DNA from: Sinohyriopsis cumingii
Lineage: Eukaryota; Mollusca; Bivalvia; Unionida; Unionidae
Direction: 5' to 3'
NCBI GenBank assembly: GCA_028554795.2
Contig: CM068842.1
Location: 22,478,590 to 22,542,589 of the forward strand
DNA length: 64,000 nucleotides
Shown piece by piece: positions 49,138-62,646 of this stretch (positions are counted from its first letter, which is position 1; each line of letters opens with the position of its first letter). The notes beneath the pieces were generated by a model. The model was not told the DNA's origin and did no database searches. It saw only the letters and a list, made by a program, of their open reading frames with translations. The position numbers and the translations under genes were made by a program.

Positions 49138-51211
49138 TTGTTGTTGTTGTTGTTTTGTGTTTTGTTTTCTTTGTTGTTCGATTGAAGGCTTTCCATTCCT
49201 CCTATGTTCCCCAACCCATTTGGATATTAAGTACTATTTACAATGATATATTCATTCTTGAGATATTAAACATGTAAGTGCTATAAGGTCCGAAAGTAAT
49301 TGAATTTTTATTGTGTTCAATTGTATTTTTCGATTGTGAAATAGACCGACAACCAAACAATTACTAAGTATGACCCGACTCTATTATCAGCCGTTGTAAA
49401 TTAGTTTAACAATAACGACGGACTTGAAGAAAATCGACACAAACGGGGCGAGAATTATTGTTAAACCGGATTGCCCAAAACAGAATGGATCGGGTGTTAC
49501 ATGGATATTTGATTTATGGCGAGAGTATCCAGCTAGCCTTAACGCTTTTTACTCTTTAATGAGTCTTTTTCAAAGGCAAATACAAAACATAGACAATAGA
49601 AACAAATAAAACAGAAAAAATGTTTATGTTTGCGAAACTTTACATGGCTGTTTCTACAGGAATTCAACCTTTTCACTCTAATATTGTTAGCTAGTTTATT
49701 TCAGCTTGTTGCTGATACTGGAAAATATTTGTATTGACCAAGAAATTGATGAGCCATAACGACATCTGTTATTTTATGTAAATTTATGTAAGCGCAGATT
49801 ATATCCCGGATATTTCATTGTTATAGTAGACATAGGATATTAAGTAAATTTAGAGAATTATTTAAAAGAAAATGTGTCGGCTGCAAAAGATAATTTTATT
49901 TTTGCATGGTTGTCTTTTTCTAGTCTTCTTGGCTTATATATAGTGTACACAGTTTCTCACTTCTTATGATGGTTTGTTTTGTTGGTTTTTAACGGTGCTT
50001 TTTTTTAATTAATCTTGCAAAGGAAACTGGAGCTAAGTGGCTTTCACTAGGACACGCCAAGGCTGCCGACACGGGCTGGTCTGGGCGAGTGTCGAATCAG
50101 CGATTTCTGGATTACGAATCTGAGTTGCCTTCTCATATCATGTTCTAAAAATGGCGCTTAACCATCCCCTACTCCCCAAATCCTCCAAGTCGCAGATCAT
50201 TACCCAGCTACCTAGCGCGGCGAGGTATGTTGGACTTACAAGTTTATCCTGTAGCAACCTAACGGGGGTGGGGGAGGGGGGTAGGGGTGGCGGACAGGGC
50301 GGTTGCTTTTGGCGCCAGAGATCTTGGTCCTAAAGGCCTGATTAAAATTAAATTGCAGGATAATTGTTGGCGGGACATCATCGTCGTCCAAAGCGTCATT
50401 TACCTTTAGTACGCCACTGAGAAAGTCGTTCTTTTATTAATCTCTTGGTGACGTTTCTGTGAGCTACTTAGTGGAATAATTATTATTACTTGTAAAGTTT
50501 AAAAATCCCAAAATTAAGTTAAGTGCTTCACTGGTTTAAATTTACAAGCATAAAATAGACTAGGATTTAAGTCAAGCGTAACATTTCCGCGCTTATTAAA
50601 TTGTTCCAAGCCATATGCCATATGGTTTCCATCTGAACAATCAATACAAATTATTGTATGTGTATATGCAATTTTAAATACACAATTACTTTGAATGTGT
50701 TTCCTTACAGATCACAGAAAGAATGAATCCCTTGACTGGGTGGTTTGTTCAATATAATATTGTTGATTAAAATATGAAACAGAGAGAGCAGACGAAGATC
50801 AATATTTTTTTTTAATGAAGATATGTATTTACTACTGCAATCTAAAAGAGGTTTCTTTATGTTACAGATAAAACCCGAAATGGGTATAAAAAATTAACGA
50901 TGTCTTTGAATGTCTTTGCTCACTTCAAGCCTCAAAGATGTGATTTTCACACACACACACACACACACACACGATTCATTTCGCACTCACTAGAGCAACA
51001 TGTACTTTCGTTATATCTAACCTAAATGAATATGTTCGTCATTGTACTACAGTAGGAGGTGGAGTCCGACTAATAAGCAGTCCTATGACAGGATGACTAA
51101 ATCACCCACCAAAGACAGATCTTTATTTTTAGAAAATACATCAGGAATGTGGCCGTTATGATTAATTATTTACCACCATGCAGCATGCTTGATTCTCGCG
51201 TATGTCTGTCT

Positions 51212-51251
<40 letters not shown>

Positions 51252-51796
51252 AATAAATACAAATACTCTCAGAGTCATATGCACTATTAAGCGGCAGTAG
51301 TTTTTATACATCTAGCCACTAAGCCATGTGATCTCTATGATAACTTTTGAGATGTGTGAGAGGTTTTCCTATCTCCTTGCCCTCAGGTAAAATATGTAAC
51401 AAGATACGATTTTAATGACCTGTACAAACACTAGCTAAATGTCTGGCAATTTGTAGGGAAAAGAACTTAGGAATTTGCTATAATAAATAATCTATATTCA
51501 ACACTGCAGAAGGGAGTCTGTAGTAGGATAGTATGTTTCCTCGCTTAATGGTGTAGGGTATTTCCTAGGAAAAATGCCAAGACCAATATCATTTGGCCAG
51601 GGGAATATTTTTGTGTGTCATTTTATTTATCGGAGTTTTTGGGTCTTTAATGGAGATTTAATACTAGATCAAATTAAAATTTTCTGTTAGATTACCGATA
51701 TTATCCATAGGTATAACCATAAAACGAACAGGTAAAATAATATTTTTCTGTACACCCCTCCCCTTCAAAGACCTGTAAGCTGTGTAGCGCGCGCGC

Positions 51797-51830
<34 letters not shown>

Positions 51831-53426
51831 CTTTCATTTTTCCGCACTGAACTTGTAATTCTTAGTAACCTGCTAGCTGTACGTTATCTGATGTAAAAAA
51901 TCGTAATGAATAAGAAGTGTAGTATTTTCACATGAAAGTACGGATGTTTCAACTTGTGCTTGATGTCAGTTTTGTGCTTTTGACTGCATCGATTGAGAGC
52001 TCAAAATAACTGCTCTTTTACTTTGATCACTGTTCTGCTTTGATCATGCAATAATGTGATCGCATAATAAAATTACCTGTTTTTGAAGTATTGATAGCAT
52101 TTACCTGTCAAAAGTCTCAAAGCAGTTTCTTGAAAATGTGTTATTTTTTAAATCAAAAAAAGATACATCAAACTGAGACTTTATCAATTGTTTTGTATTT
52201 AGTTCTCTTTTTCTTTGTCCAATAGCGATCAATCTAATTCGTTCCATAAAAGCGACGTAATTTGAAAGGTCCTTAATAGCTGCCATCCATTTAGCATGCA
52301 ACAGGCTTTCAAGTCGTTCACATTAAATATCTTTTAACAAGACCACGTTCGACTTGTATAGGATTATAGAGATTTTACCTGTAGATGGAAGTCTTACCGA
52401 AATCGTGAAGGCTTACTGGTCTAAAATACTTGCATGATCGTATTCAGTTTGTTCCGAAAATATTTGAAAATGGCATGGTAAATCGCTAAAAAAAATTCAT
52501 TTGACCTTTTATCCTCCAAGTGATGCTAGATTTTTTTGTGGGGGTGGTTGGTTGGTGTAGAACGTGAATAAAATTCCTCTCGGCAATTGTTAAAATGGGG
52601 TCAACATAGTTATACCGTTTAGGGATTTCCACTCAATGATTTAGGAACAGAGATGGTAAGTGACAGACAGACGGTTGGATAGATGAATAGTATCACACGA
52701 TTGATTCTAAAGCGTATGGATCAAAAATGTGCATAGAATAAAATTACCTGTAGTCCGTGCAGTCTAAACAGCAGTCAGGGTAAGATGCATTTGCTAATTT
52801 CCGAGACGTCTCATAAAACTGATAAAAACTAGATAATATTCTCACATTATCAAATATCAGGAGTAACATTTTGTGTGTATTATAAATCTTGTTTCCGTTT
52901 GCAATAGAGGTTTCGGTCTCTGCATGATGAAGAAGAAGAAGAAGAAGAAAAAAAACAGAGAAAGTAAAACTGGCTTTTAGTTATTTGTTACACCCACAAC
53001 ATGCATCTCTAAGTGCAATTTTTCTTTCCTAAAGGTAAAGAGTTGGGATATTTTAATACTGTCATAGATACCATATTTAACATTCTAATACTGCATTAAG
53101 GTAATCCAGTGAAGAGTCCGAGTTTTCTTTTGCACTGACCACTCAGCATGTTATACTAAACATTTTTGGGTAGAAGGTAGGAGCGTGTATCCACTATTGA
53201 CAACATGGAATTTGCCAAAACCACGCGGTCTTGGCATGGGGTAGTCTAAAAAGTGTGTGGCAAATAAAGCGCCTTTGAATCTAACCCATGCTGCCAGAAA
53301 TCGGTCAAGTAAATATTTTTTTAAAAAAATAGGATTATGATCGATCTTGCCCTACATATGTTTTGTTTGTATCACGTGGCTTCAGACATTAAAGAAATGA
53401 AGGCCAGGAAATTTGGATTATGTAAT
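48969..53426. other. Host DNA with microsatellites, no genes recognised
   Basis: (ATT)n/(GTT)n at about 49098-49153, (AC)n at about 50948-50972 and 51800-51826, (CT)n at about 51221-51249. No supported coding sequence. Confidence 0.5.
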
Positions 53427-53753
53427 GTGTGTGTGTGTGTGTGATTTAGATTTTTAACGTTGCTTTAACAATTTTTCAGTCATATCGTTACGATGTCTGC
53501 AGCGTGACAGTTAATAGTAATGTCTAGCACTGGGGCATCATGCAGCATACATGTCGCATGATGTCCCCACCCAGTCACATTATCCTGACATCAGGCCGAC
53601 CAGTCCTAACACTAACCTCTTAATGCTGAGCGCCAAGCGAGGCAGCTGTTAGTGCCATTTTTGTAAGTCTTTGGTATGACTCGGCCGGGGTTTGAACCCA
53701 CGACCTCCCACATCCGAGGTGGACGCTCTAACCACTAGGCCACCGGAGCGGTC
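53427..53753 (-). mobile_element. tRNA-derived SINE, family 1, copy 7 (full length)
   Basis: The best-preserved copy: a (GT)n tract, GATTTAGATTTTTAACGTTG, ACGATGTCTGCAGCGTGACA, the body, GGGGTTTGAACCC and GGTGGACGCTCTAACCACTA, ending GGCCACCGGAGCGGTC. On the minus strand this is tRNA head, conserved body, then (CA)n tail. Confidence 0.85.
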
Positions 53754-56700
53754 GGGTTATGTAATCAAGTATTGTAAGAGAATGCCATGTTCGATATCCA
53801 GTTTGTAAACACGGTAACTTGGATTGGATGGTGTGTCGGCTTATTGAAGTTACAAAATTACGTTTAATGTTTAAATCTGAGAAGCTATATATTCTAAATA
53901 TAAATTGTAGGCCGGTCGATTTTGTTTCAAAGTCACATAATTTTGTTAGTGTGTGAGGGGGTGATATGACCCCAACCCCCTGTTCTGGTACTCTGGTTAT
54001 CGTTATCTAGGAGATGCTCGGTCACGGTGTTTTTGCTCCGATCTAGCAAACAATAAAAGTATATGCAGATAATGGATGCAATGTCAGAGATCTGAGCAAA
54101 GATATATAATAGAACAACATGAGACCCCATATGTAAAATATAACAATTTAATCAATTACATAAATAAAATGAAATTGAATGTGCTATTTGAATGATACAC
54201 TTTCTCTTAGAAATAGAATTACAAAATTAATGAGAAATGCAATTAGCCGTTCTGTTCTACCGATGAAACAAATTTCATCACTGAATCGACTGAATGATCA
54301 AACTAAAATTTCCCGTACGTCAGTATAACCTGGTTGCTTCCGGTCCTTCCCATATCACTATTGGTGACAGGTCAGTGTTGCCGTATTTATTTTCCTGCTC
54401 TCTCTCGCTCTCTCTCTCTCTCTCTCGATCAATCGATCGATCGATCGATCTATTGACAATACATTTACACATATGTTACACCATTGCAGAGTGCGAATTT
54501 AACGTGGTTTTGGAGAATTTCATGTTTTGAATAGCGGATGTGCTCTGACTTTTCCAACCTAACTGTTCAAACATCGTAAACGGTGTGAGAAAGGTCAGAG
54601 TAAACCAGGACTATGCATTAAGGATATATAAGTTGCATAGTTTGACGTCTTAAATCTGCTGACTCCATACTTTGAAAGACAAGTATCAGTCGCAGTTGAG
54701 CGGTATTTAATAATCATATAGTAAGAGATTGTTTAATGAGCGTGCAGGTCGTTTCATAACCTGGTGTTCCTTAACCGGAATGTATCGGAACCAAGACGGT
54801 ATTTCTACACATGCATTGTATTTTCCGTTAACATTAGCTGCATTTTATAGACAGAAAAATTGCGAATGCTTATAATTATATATTGTTATTGTTAGATACA
54901 TAAATGATCCCCAATTAGAATTAAACAAGTCCAGTTGTGTAAGTGTGATTTTAATTCTTTGTACTCTTTGTATATTGTCAAGTGTTGTTGAAGTTGGTCT
55001 GTACATGAGGAAGGCGCAAACAAAGTAGTGATTCCATTTTATTCAACTTAGCATCTTTTCACTTTAGAAGCGTACACTTCGTTTAATGTTGATCACAAAG
55101 ACGAGAGCACGATGTAAGTAATTGATCTGGACAGGTGTTGTATGTCTGCTCATTGAAGTGGTAACATTGTTTCAGTGTTGTTGGCTGCGTCGGCTTCCAA
55201 TGATGTTATTCACTCGTACAAAAAAATGTGTGTAAATATTGAACTTGTCAGGTCTTTTATTTGTGCTCATACATGTGGTAGTATTGTTTTAAACATTCAA
55301 GTGGCCGTCGTTTGCTTCGCCGTAGTTTTCTTCTTTTCTATTCTTTACTTTCGTTATTGTAGAGGCGAAAGCACGAAATTAAGTACATACTAATTTGCAA
55401 ACTTCGTACTGCATATGTGTATGAGATTGTTGAATGTATTATTTAATGAATATTGTTGCTTCATTTCAATTATCTTTGAGTAACATCTCCACTGTATGTG
55501 CAGAAACAGCAAAAAGCATATCAATCGGATACACAAATTATATCAAAAATACGTTTAGCTGTCTTCATAGGTTAACGTTAGAATACATCCGATTGTTCAT
55601 CCATTAATTCATAGTGTCTGACAAAATGCACATGACGAATTTTAGCACTGATTGTAGAGATATAAATTACACCAAGTCAAGATGCGCGCCAATGTAATGT
55701 TTTTACACGTTGGCAAAACCGCAAATGCAACAGTGGTATTACAAAGGAAACGTACATACAAGCTGTAGAGCACATATCGACTGGCATTGCACCAACTGCT
55801 TCGATGTGTATCAGCCTTCTGATCTGGCACCCATCTCTGATTCAGACCAATCCCACAAAACAGATTAAGAGCATGACCAGTTACAACAGATGGATTCGGA
55901 CCATACCTAACTAAAACCAAACCAGTCCTGATCCATCAGTGTAATATTAGATTCCAACTTTAACTCAGTACTCTTACTAGCGTCCATCTCTGGTCCGGAA
56001 CATGGAATACACTGAAATTAGTCCACTACTTGAACTCAGGACCAGACGAAGACCACACACCAGTACCGCCATTGCATAGACCAAATGTACACAGAGGTAC
56101 CCAATTATCACATTTTGTTAAGACACCAGTGACTCAAATTCAGACCAGCCAGTGTCATCTATAGCCTCAGCCACCCACTTCAATCACATATTTACCAGAC
56201 AGCGATTCTGACTAAAAGCATGGGTATTCAAAAATTTAATTCAAGGTAAAATCTCTTGTAATTGTTCATCTCAATAATAAAATACTTTGCAAATCATTTT
56301 ATGGTACATTTTTTTCAATCTGGTTAAAATCAGATCTTCGCTGTCTTAGCTGAAGATCTGATAGCGATCATATAGGGGTCATGTTGTGGTGATCTATCGT
56401 ATTATCATAAATCGTTAATTTTATCAGCCAATCAGATAAAGTCTTATATCTTCGCGTTTGGGCGACTGAGCAGTGTGGTTGAAGCGCATCAATGTGTTCC
56501 AAACGATTTGGTTCACTTTCAAATTTTTGAAAGTTGCATTTCCATTTTCGGTTTCAAAGGTCACCAGAACACGAACCTTAAGTGGTCGCTGTAAGATCTT
56601 CACCCAGGACAGTGGAGATATGATTTTCATCAGATTGGCCATTTTCGTTAAAAGGATGTTACTAAAATGTGTTTAAAGGTAGCTACAATTTTATCTAAGT

Positions 56701-58234
56701 CTAACAGCTTATTATATTTAAACATAATTATTTAATCGTTTGCGTATATTTTTCTTCAAAAGTATCGCTTTTACAAAGGAAGCGTCGACATCGCAAGAGC
56801 CGAGCAACTATGTCACATTTGGCACTGACCAATTCCGCCATATTCCGTTCATAATTATGTTATAGAGTATACGATTACCAGAATTATATACATCAAATAA
56901 AAGTTCAACACCATAATTATAAGTAGTAACTTTCGTAAACCAACAGGTTACGAAAATCCCGGGTTACGAAAAGACTTAAATCCGTTTAAGGGCTATATAC
57001 ATTCCGTTTTTAAATTAAATGGAACGTGGTGATGGTTAGTAAAAACTTTTAATACCATTTGAAAAAATATTCCGCACAAAGACACCATCAATTTTGACAT
57101 CGAGTTGTTAAGCCCATTGCATTACATTTTAGTAAGGATATCGATATGCTATGTAACGTACTGTAAGTATTTTTTTCTGCGGACATCCTTTCTGCTGAAA
57201 TTTTTACTTTATGAAAGATTGTGCAAAATATAGTTGTAAAATAATGTGTACGTTATTTGAAGGTGAATTTGTCATTGTAAACATTTGTTATCAGATTACT
57301 GGTCACGTGTTTTTGCAACATCATTTAGTGTGGGTGTATCTCAACGCGTGGAGAAGTTTTTGTACAACAAACAGAGAAAGAAGAAAAACAAACCCGAGAA
57401 AACAGACTGACAGATAGATACATTTATAGATAAATAGGCAGATACATAGATATTTAATGACTGTGCCGGTTATGGGAAAATATTTCTTCCCTACTAAAAT
57501 GTATGAGCGTTGTATCACGCATATTAATGATAACATATTGTGCGATCGTTGATGAAAAATTTGCTACACTAGTAAAACGTATTCCTAAAATGGGTGACAT
57601 TTTCTTTTTGGCCTAGTATATTTCATCGTCTTTGGAGTATTTCAAATAATTTCTGATGGGTTTGAAGTGGCTGACTGTTAAATGCATTTTTATTTGGAAG
57701 AGCTCTTAAACACACATTGAAAGTATTATTTATATTGGGGGTAGATCTGAGGGTGAGTACCAGATTAGGATAATTGCCAGTTTTTCTGTAAGTGCTGGCA
57801 TTGAATATTAATTATCTGACCCACTCTAACATTCTTAACTTTAACTTGAAAACCATCTCTATACAAAGTCAACAATATATTATCTTTAGAAGAAAATAAA
57901 AGCTGACACAGAAAATAATGGATGGCGTAAAATAGGCCATTTCTGACGCTAACACACCTGTACTACGATATCGTAAAACTATATCTCCTTGGACAGACTA
58001 GATGATATGCTATTGGCTTCGCATCTTGACCTGGTAGTACACGCGTACCGAAACGATGAGGCACGTCTTAATATAACAAAATAATTTGAAATGTTGCACA
58101 CGTAGGAAAATAATGGCACAAAGCCACATCGTATTGAATTTAACAGTTTGTAAAAGGTGATTGGATATTTCAAGAGCATAACATGAAAGAAACAATGTCT
58201 TGTCATAGATATTTTTCTCTATTTGTTTACACAG
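53754..58234. other. Host DNA, no genes recognised
   Basis: (CT)n followed by (GATC)n at about 54400-54450. A short inverted repeat CAGATCTTC...GAAGATCTG lies at about 56330-56361. No supported coding sequence. Confidence 0.5.
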
Positions 58235-58545
58235 TTGTGTTGACGCATTTTGACTGGAAAAAGTAAAGCGTAGTGTTTACACATTTTGACTGAATAATAT
58301 TAAAGCTAGTCGTGTTTACACATTTGGACTGGATAACAGTAAAGCTAGTTGTGTTTTCACATTTTGACCGGATAACAGTAAATCTAGTTGTGTTTACACA
58401 TTTTGACTGGATAAAACTAAAGCTGGTTGTGTTTTCACATTTTGACTGGATAACAGTAAAGCTAGTTGTGTTTACACATTTTGAGTGGATAACAGCAGAG
58501 CTAGTTGTGTTTACACATTCTAGCTGGATAAAACTAAAGCTGGTT
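58235..58545 (+). repeat. ~39-bp minisatellite, about eight copies
   Basis: GTGTTTACACATTTTGACTG, then GATAACAGTAAAGCTAGTT, repeated. The 13-codon unit keeps one frame open for 90 codons; not a gene. Confidence 0.88.
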
Positions 58546-59626
58546 GTCCTGAAAATCCCAGTTCATTACACAAATATAAATTGATTGTGGAACAAATTAT
58601 ACACACCAAAACTGAAAAAAGCACAACAAATTTGAATAATTGTTAAAATTAAACTATCAGATTGTATGTTCAATATTAGAGGTACAATCAGCTGTATAAT
58701 GTCGCAGATTCAAGAGATAACAGATTTTTAAAAAATTCCTGCTTTAAAATTCATCTTCCGTCTGATTGTTAGTAATGATTAAAGTAACAGTTTTATTTCA
58801 GAGTCTTAAAAAAACTCAGATTCATTGGCTACACTTCTGATTTAAACTACATATAATGTTCATCAGGCTTATAACACTGCCAATGATTCCATTGTAACTC
58901 TTGGAAATTTAAGACAAATACTTTAATGATGAAAGAATAGCCTATACTATTATACGTATCTTTAGATCAAACTATTTATTTACAGAAATTCGTATTTTCC
59001 TAAGAAGAAAGGCCCATTACCAATATGTGAGTAGCAAAAACTGTTCGTAATCTTTCAAGCGTAATAATATGCAATGTCAGCTATTTAATCTTGCAGGTAC
59101 ACAGTAGGCCAGTTTAGGGTCACCCTCTACAGGCACTAATATACGTAATATGTTTCGTTAAGACTGAGATTACTCCTTAATCTATTTTTCAGGAGCCCTT
59201 TTTCCTTCTCCCGATAGTTAATTAAATATTCGACACCTGTAAGATAACGATTTTCGTCTGAAGCAAATATATTAAAGAGACACTATTTTTGATATGCAAG
59301 GAAAAGGGAAATTAATACAATGCCCCAAAACACAATTATGACCATATTCGACAAGTTATAATCTCTTTATTCTACGGTCAGTGCTGACGTAATTTATACA
59401 TAACTAGATATAGCAAAATGATGTTATTATTATATTACCTGATAGCAAATGGTTTTCCAAATATAACCCCTTTTCCATTTAAATTGAGTATACATATACT
59501 ATCTCTAATTCATTAAAAACGTTTTCAAATACCGACTAGGTCTTTTTTGGTAGTCGTCAACGTCAGCAGATTAGAAACTTGGTGTAAATGTCGATGCCCG
59601 ATTCTAGTCAGCTTGAACACATGAAC

Positions 59627-59673
<47 letters not shown>

Positions 59674-60339
59674 AGAAGTAAGGAAGTGGGTGCTCTCTGA
59701 TTGATATTGAATAACGACTGAGCTGTACATAGGCCTTTTTTAATCAGGCCAGTTCCTGCAAATGATGGACATCTCGTCTAGACCCAAGTTTCATTGGGGA
59801 GGGTAACTGGACTGTAGACAACTTAGTTTAAAGGGAGAGGACCATACATCTCAAATATTAGTACAGGTTTAGACCAGTACGGGAAAATATATCCATACAG
59901 TGGTTGGTGTTCTGTCTGGTTGCAAAGAGATGGGCTAAAGCGACCAGAAGATACCGCATAAACTTTCCTTCCGGTTCACAACGTAAATGAAGACGGTGAC
60001 ATCAGGCGTGATGCACGAGAGGCCTTAGTGTAAAACAAATTTGCTGAAAAAGTTGTGTTAATGTCCGGTTGTATATTGCAATATGATTTTCGCAGTTTCC
60101 AAGTTAGGAGGATATAGTTAGTGTTCATATTAGTCTGAAGTTTATCTAGTTTCAACTGTTAGAGAGACAAGAAGACACGAGTATGGAACTACTATTGAAT
60201 ACACAGTAGCGAAAGGGTTGTTTTACATTTTGAAGATAAAATTTAAACCCAGAAACTAGACACGCTTTTGCTGAATATAAGATAGATACAACAGATGCTT
60301 CAAAGCAATATGTCTTTTAGATAACAACCAGGTTCATCC
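58546..60339. other. Host DNA, no genes recognised
   Basis: (GA)n at about 59631-59672. Nothing else supported. Confidence 0.5.
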
Positions 60340-62040
60340 GCAACATGTAGAAAATTGTCGACATAGCGGTCAGTACAACTATAATGGAACGTGTAGAAAA
60401 TTATCGGCATAGATGTCTGTACACTTATAACGGAACGTGTGGAGCATTATCAACAAAGCGGTCAATACAACTGTAATGGAACGTGTAGAGATCTATCTTC
60501 ATAGTGATCAATACAACTATACTAGAACGTGTAAAGAATTATCGACATAGATGTCAGTACACTTATAATGGAAGGTGTAAAGAAGTTTCGAAATGGTTGT
60601 CAATACAACTATGATGGAACGTGTAGTGATCTATCGACACAGCGATCAATAAAACTATAATGGAACGTGTAGAGATCTGTTGACATAGCGGCTAGTACAA
60701 CTATAATGGAACGTGTAGAGATCTATGGATATAGAGATCAGTACAACATTAATATAACGTGTAAAGAATTATCGACAAAGCGGTTAGCAAAACTAAAATG
60801 TAACGTATAGACAATTATCAACATAGCGGTCAGTACAACTATAACGGAACGTGTAAAGAATTATCGACATAGCGATCAGCACAACTATAACGGAACGTGT
60901 AAAGAATTATCAACAAAGCGGTCAATACAACTATAGCGGAACGTGTAGAGATCTATCGACAAAGTAGTCAATACAACTATAATGGAACGTGTAGAGATCT
61001 ATCGACCTAGCGGTCAATACAACTGTAATGGAGGTTGTAGAGAATTATCAACATAGCGGTCAGTACAACTATAATGGAACGTGTAGAGGTTTATCGACAT
61101 AGCGGTCAGTACAATTATAATAGAACGTGTAGAGGTTTATCGGCATAGCGGTCAGTACAATTATAATAGAACGTGTAGAGGTTTATCGACATAGCGGTCA
61201 GTACAATTAAAATGGAACGTGTAAAGAATTACAGACAAATAGGTCAACACAACTATAATGGAACGTGTAGAGAATTATCGACATTGCTGTCAGCACAACT
61301 ATAATGGAATGTGTAAAGAATTATAGACATAACTGTAAATGCAACTCTGATGGAACGTGGAGAGAATTATCGACATAGCAGCCAATACAATTATAATGGA
61401 TCGTGTAGAGATATATCGACATAACGGTCAATACAACGATAATGTAACGTGTAGAGATCTATCGACATAGCGGTCAATACACTACAATGGAACTTGGAGA
61501 GAATTATCAGCATAGCGGTCAATACAACCATAATGGAGCGTGTAGAGAGTTATCGCCATAGCGGTCAGTACAACTGTAATGGACGTGTAGATAATTATCG
61601 ACGTAGCGGTCAGTACAATTAGAATGGAACGTGTATAGAATTATAGACATAGCGGTCAGAAAACGATAATGTAACGTGTAGAGAATTATCGAAATGGCAG
61701 TCAATACAACGATATTGGACGTGTAGATAGTTATCGACATATCGGTCAATACAACTATAATGGAACGTGTAGAGAATTATCGACATAGATGTCAGTATAT
61801 CTGTTATGAAAGATGTATAGAATTATCGCCATAGCTGTCAGTACAGCTGTAATGGAACGTGTAGAGATATATCGACATAGCGGCCAGTACAACTGTAATG
61901 GAACGTGTAGAGAATTATCGAAATAGCGGTCAATATAACTATACTGGAACGTGTAGAGAATTGTCGACATAGCGGTCAATACAACTATAATGGAATATGT
62001 AGAGAATTATCGACATAGCGGTCAGTGCAACTATAATGGA
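60340..62040 (+). repeat. ~43-bp minisatellite, about 39 diverged copies
   Basis: The unit is ACAACTATAATGGAACGTGT, then AGAGAATTATCGACATAGCGGTC-like sequence. It repeats over 1.7 kb with many substitutions and AGATCTATCGAC variants, so it is older than the 89-bp array in the Polinton. Confidence 0.92.
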
Positions 62041-62185
62041 ATTTAATCTTCATTCTACTTGAATATGTTTAGAGGGTGTTCTGATATTGTGAAGATTGGT
62101 AGCGAATGCGATACACAAACTTTTCTAAGTCAGCAAGAGAAAAATTCATTTACGACGTTAAACTTTACCTAACAAAGGTTTTCAA

Positions 62186-62372
62186 CTGTGGTTGTTGTTG
62201 TTGTTGTTTTAGGGTTTAACGCCATTTTTCAGCACACTATAGGCTATACATGGCGGCCAGTATTAATGATGGAGGAAGAACCCGGGAAAACCCCGGAAAG
62301 AACCACCGACCCACGAGAAGCTACTGGCAAGCTTTCTCACATACCCACATAGGCTGAATCTGAGACTCTTCA
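62186..62372 (-). mobile_element. tRNA-derived SINE, family 2, copy 2 (head missing)
   Basis: The reverse complement matches the body and tail of the copy at 35036: GTTGTTGTTGTTTTAGGGTT, TATACATGGCGGCCAGTATT, CCCGGGAAAACCCCGGAAAG. It stops before the tRNA-like head. Confidence 0.78.
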
Positions 62373-62483
62373 ACTGTGGTAACGTGAGGATGCAATAAAG
62401 AATGGTTTGATGAATAACAAAAGTACACAAAAATTAGTATCACAAGTGCTACAAAATATTTAATTGGATAACCATTGTATCTG

Positions 62484-62646
62484 GCATGATATGTAGGGCC
62501 GACGAGGGGCGAGGGCAATCGGGGATATATCCCTGGGGCCCGGGCCGAAAACATTTTTAAATTTTATAAAAGAAATTTTTTGTTTGAACAAGAACTAGGA
62601 GAGACCCGGGTGTTTCTTACCCCTGGGCCTATGATCGCCCTCTATT
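62484..62646 (-). repeat. Dispersed GC-flanked repeat, copy 2 (inverted)
   Basis: Reverse complement of the repeat at 22703-22862: GGGGCCCGGGCCGAAAACAT, TTTTATAAAAGAAATTTTTTG, GGAGAGACCCGGGTGTTTCT. Confidence 0.65.

Noticed and set aside
22500-53750. Functional tRNA genes at the box A/B-like sequences
   Set aside because: The tRNA-like heads continue into a conserved body and a (CA)n tail in several copies, which is the SINE layout. No intact cloverleaf was seen.
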